Positions 5,578 to 5,735 of a stretch of 5,735 bases of DNA are shown here, in pieces. A model generated the notes under the pieces. That model saw only the letters and a list, made by a program, of their open reading frames with translations. It was not told where the DNA came from and did no database searches. The number at the start of each line of letters is the position of its first letter. Position 1 is the stretch's first letter. The stretch comes from Ruminococcus sp. AF46-10NS (GTDB lineage Bacteria; Bacillota; Clostridia; Lachnospirales; Lachnospiraceae): NCBI RefSeq assembly GCF_003474435.1, contig NZ_QRNF01000080.1:1-5735 (forward strand). Reading direction: 5' to 3'. The position numbers and the translations under genes are program-made.

Positions 5578-5735
5578 ACAGTTGTAATTCATTATAAGTA
5601 TCAGATAACTGTCATGCAGTGAAGAGAACGCACTTTGGGGACGGCCTCAACCCCCGGAATGTGTAGCACTGAGAGTAAATCTATAAATATAATATGAATT
5701 ATAAAAACACTCCAACTTATTAGTAGTCAGAGTGT
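5578..5735 (+). ncRNA. Candidate structured non-coding RNA or leader
   Basis: No coding frame is recognised here. The plus-strand RNA folds into three hairpins. ACAGUU (5578-5583) pairs with AACUGU (5607-5612). CAGUG (5617-5621) pairs with CACUG (5667-5671) and encloses an imperfect helix: GCAC (5630-5633) with GUGU (5661-5664), UUU with GAA, and GGGG (5637-5640) with CCCC (5652-5655). A terminal hairpin follows at 5707-5735. The GC-rich core stands out against AT-rich surroundings. I checked it from memory against TPP, cobalamin, c-di-GMP, THF, guanidine, fluoride, NiCo and T-box consensus features and found no convincing match. It could be a small RNA or the 5' leader of a gene beyond the window. 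The strand is inferred from the possible promoter. Confidence 0.35.
5707..5735. terminator. Probable terminator hairpin cut by the window end
   Basis: ACACTC (5707-5712) and GAGTGT (5730-5735) are perfect inverted repeats, with a symmetric CA/CA internal loop and a further ACT/AGT pair (5715-5717, 5725-5727). Five A's precede the left arm (5703-5707). If T's follow the right arm beyond the window, this is an intrinsic terminator, possibly bidirectional; on the minus strand the A-run already supplies the U-tract. Confidence 0.5.

Noticed and set aside
1433..5592. An 11-bp identical string, TTGTAATTCAT, at 1433-1443 and 5582-5592
   Set aside because: In an AT-rich window of this size, a handful of 11-bp matches are expected by chance. 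The second copy lacks a proper -10 at the right spacing (only GATAAC).
5631..5680. Resemblance of GGGG...CTGAGAG to a TPP riboswitch
   Set aside because: The other conserved TPP elements (ACCC, GAACCTGATCTGG, GCGTAGGGA) are absent from the downstream sequence.

Overview
The window looks like chromosomal DNA from a low-GC Gram-positive anaerobe, most likely a Lachnospiraceae/Clostridia-type Firmicute. This rests on the AT-rich composition, strong AGGAGG-type ribosome binding sites, and the protein families present: DUF3786, a CooC-type ATPase, a MoxR/VWA pair, and a TetR of the 'RRTRYTRQTI' type common in Clostridia. No rRNA, tRNA, CRISPR array or intact transposase is visible.

Layout, left to right. 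Positions 1-147 hold a -10/leader element and a possible 13-codon mini-ORF in front of a DUF3786 gene (148-774, +). A TetR-family regulator (696-1343, -) converges on that gene and overlaps its 3' end by 79 bp. Positions 1344-1511 form a divergent control region with a good promoter (TTGTAA-16-TATAAT) and several inverted repeats. Four same-strand genes follow: a CooC-like nickel/CODH-maturation ATPase (1512-2282), a MoxR-family AAA+ ATPase (2368-3300), a CobT/NorD-like VWA-domain protein (3307-5124) and a 64-aa four-cysteine zinc-ribbon protein (5141-5335). Past the last gene lies an inverted, truncated fragment of a type I restriction specificity subunit (HsdS, 5358-5543 on -). The window ends in about 150 bp of non-coding sequence that can fold strongly and finishes in a hairpin.

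How it fits together (inference). CooC proteins load nickel or remodel Ni-Fe-S sites in CO dehydrogenase. MoxR AAA+/VWA pairs act as chelatases or activases for metalloenzymes (CoxD/CoxE, NorQ/NorD, CbbQ/CbbO, CobS/CobT). DUF3786 proteins are uncharacterised and, as I recall, occur in anaerobes with corrinoid or CODH-type metabolism. A 28/30-bp identical promoter-leader element precedes both the DUF3786 gene and cooC, so the two transcription units are probably co-regulated, with the TetR between them as the obvious candidate regulator. Together they look like a compact metallocofactor insertion or enzyme-activation module. Its client enzyme, such as a CODH, hybrid-cluster protein or corrinoid enzyme, is not in the window. 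This combination is the most interesting thing here. The HsdS scrap and the structured RNA-like segment beyond it suggest that the right flank is a rearrangement boundary.
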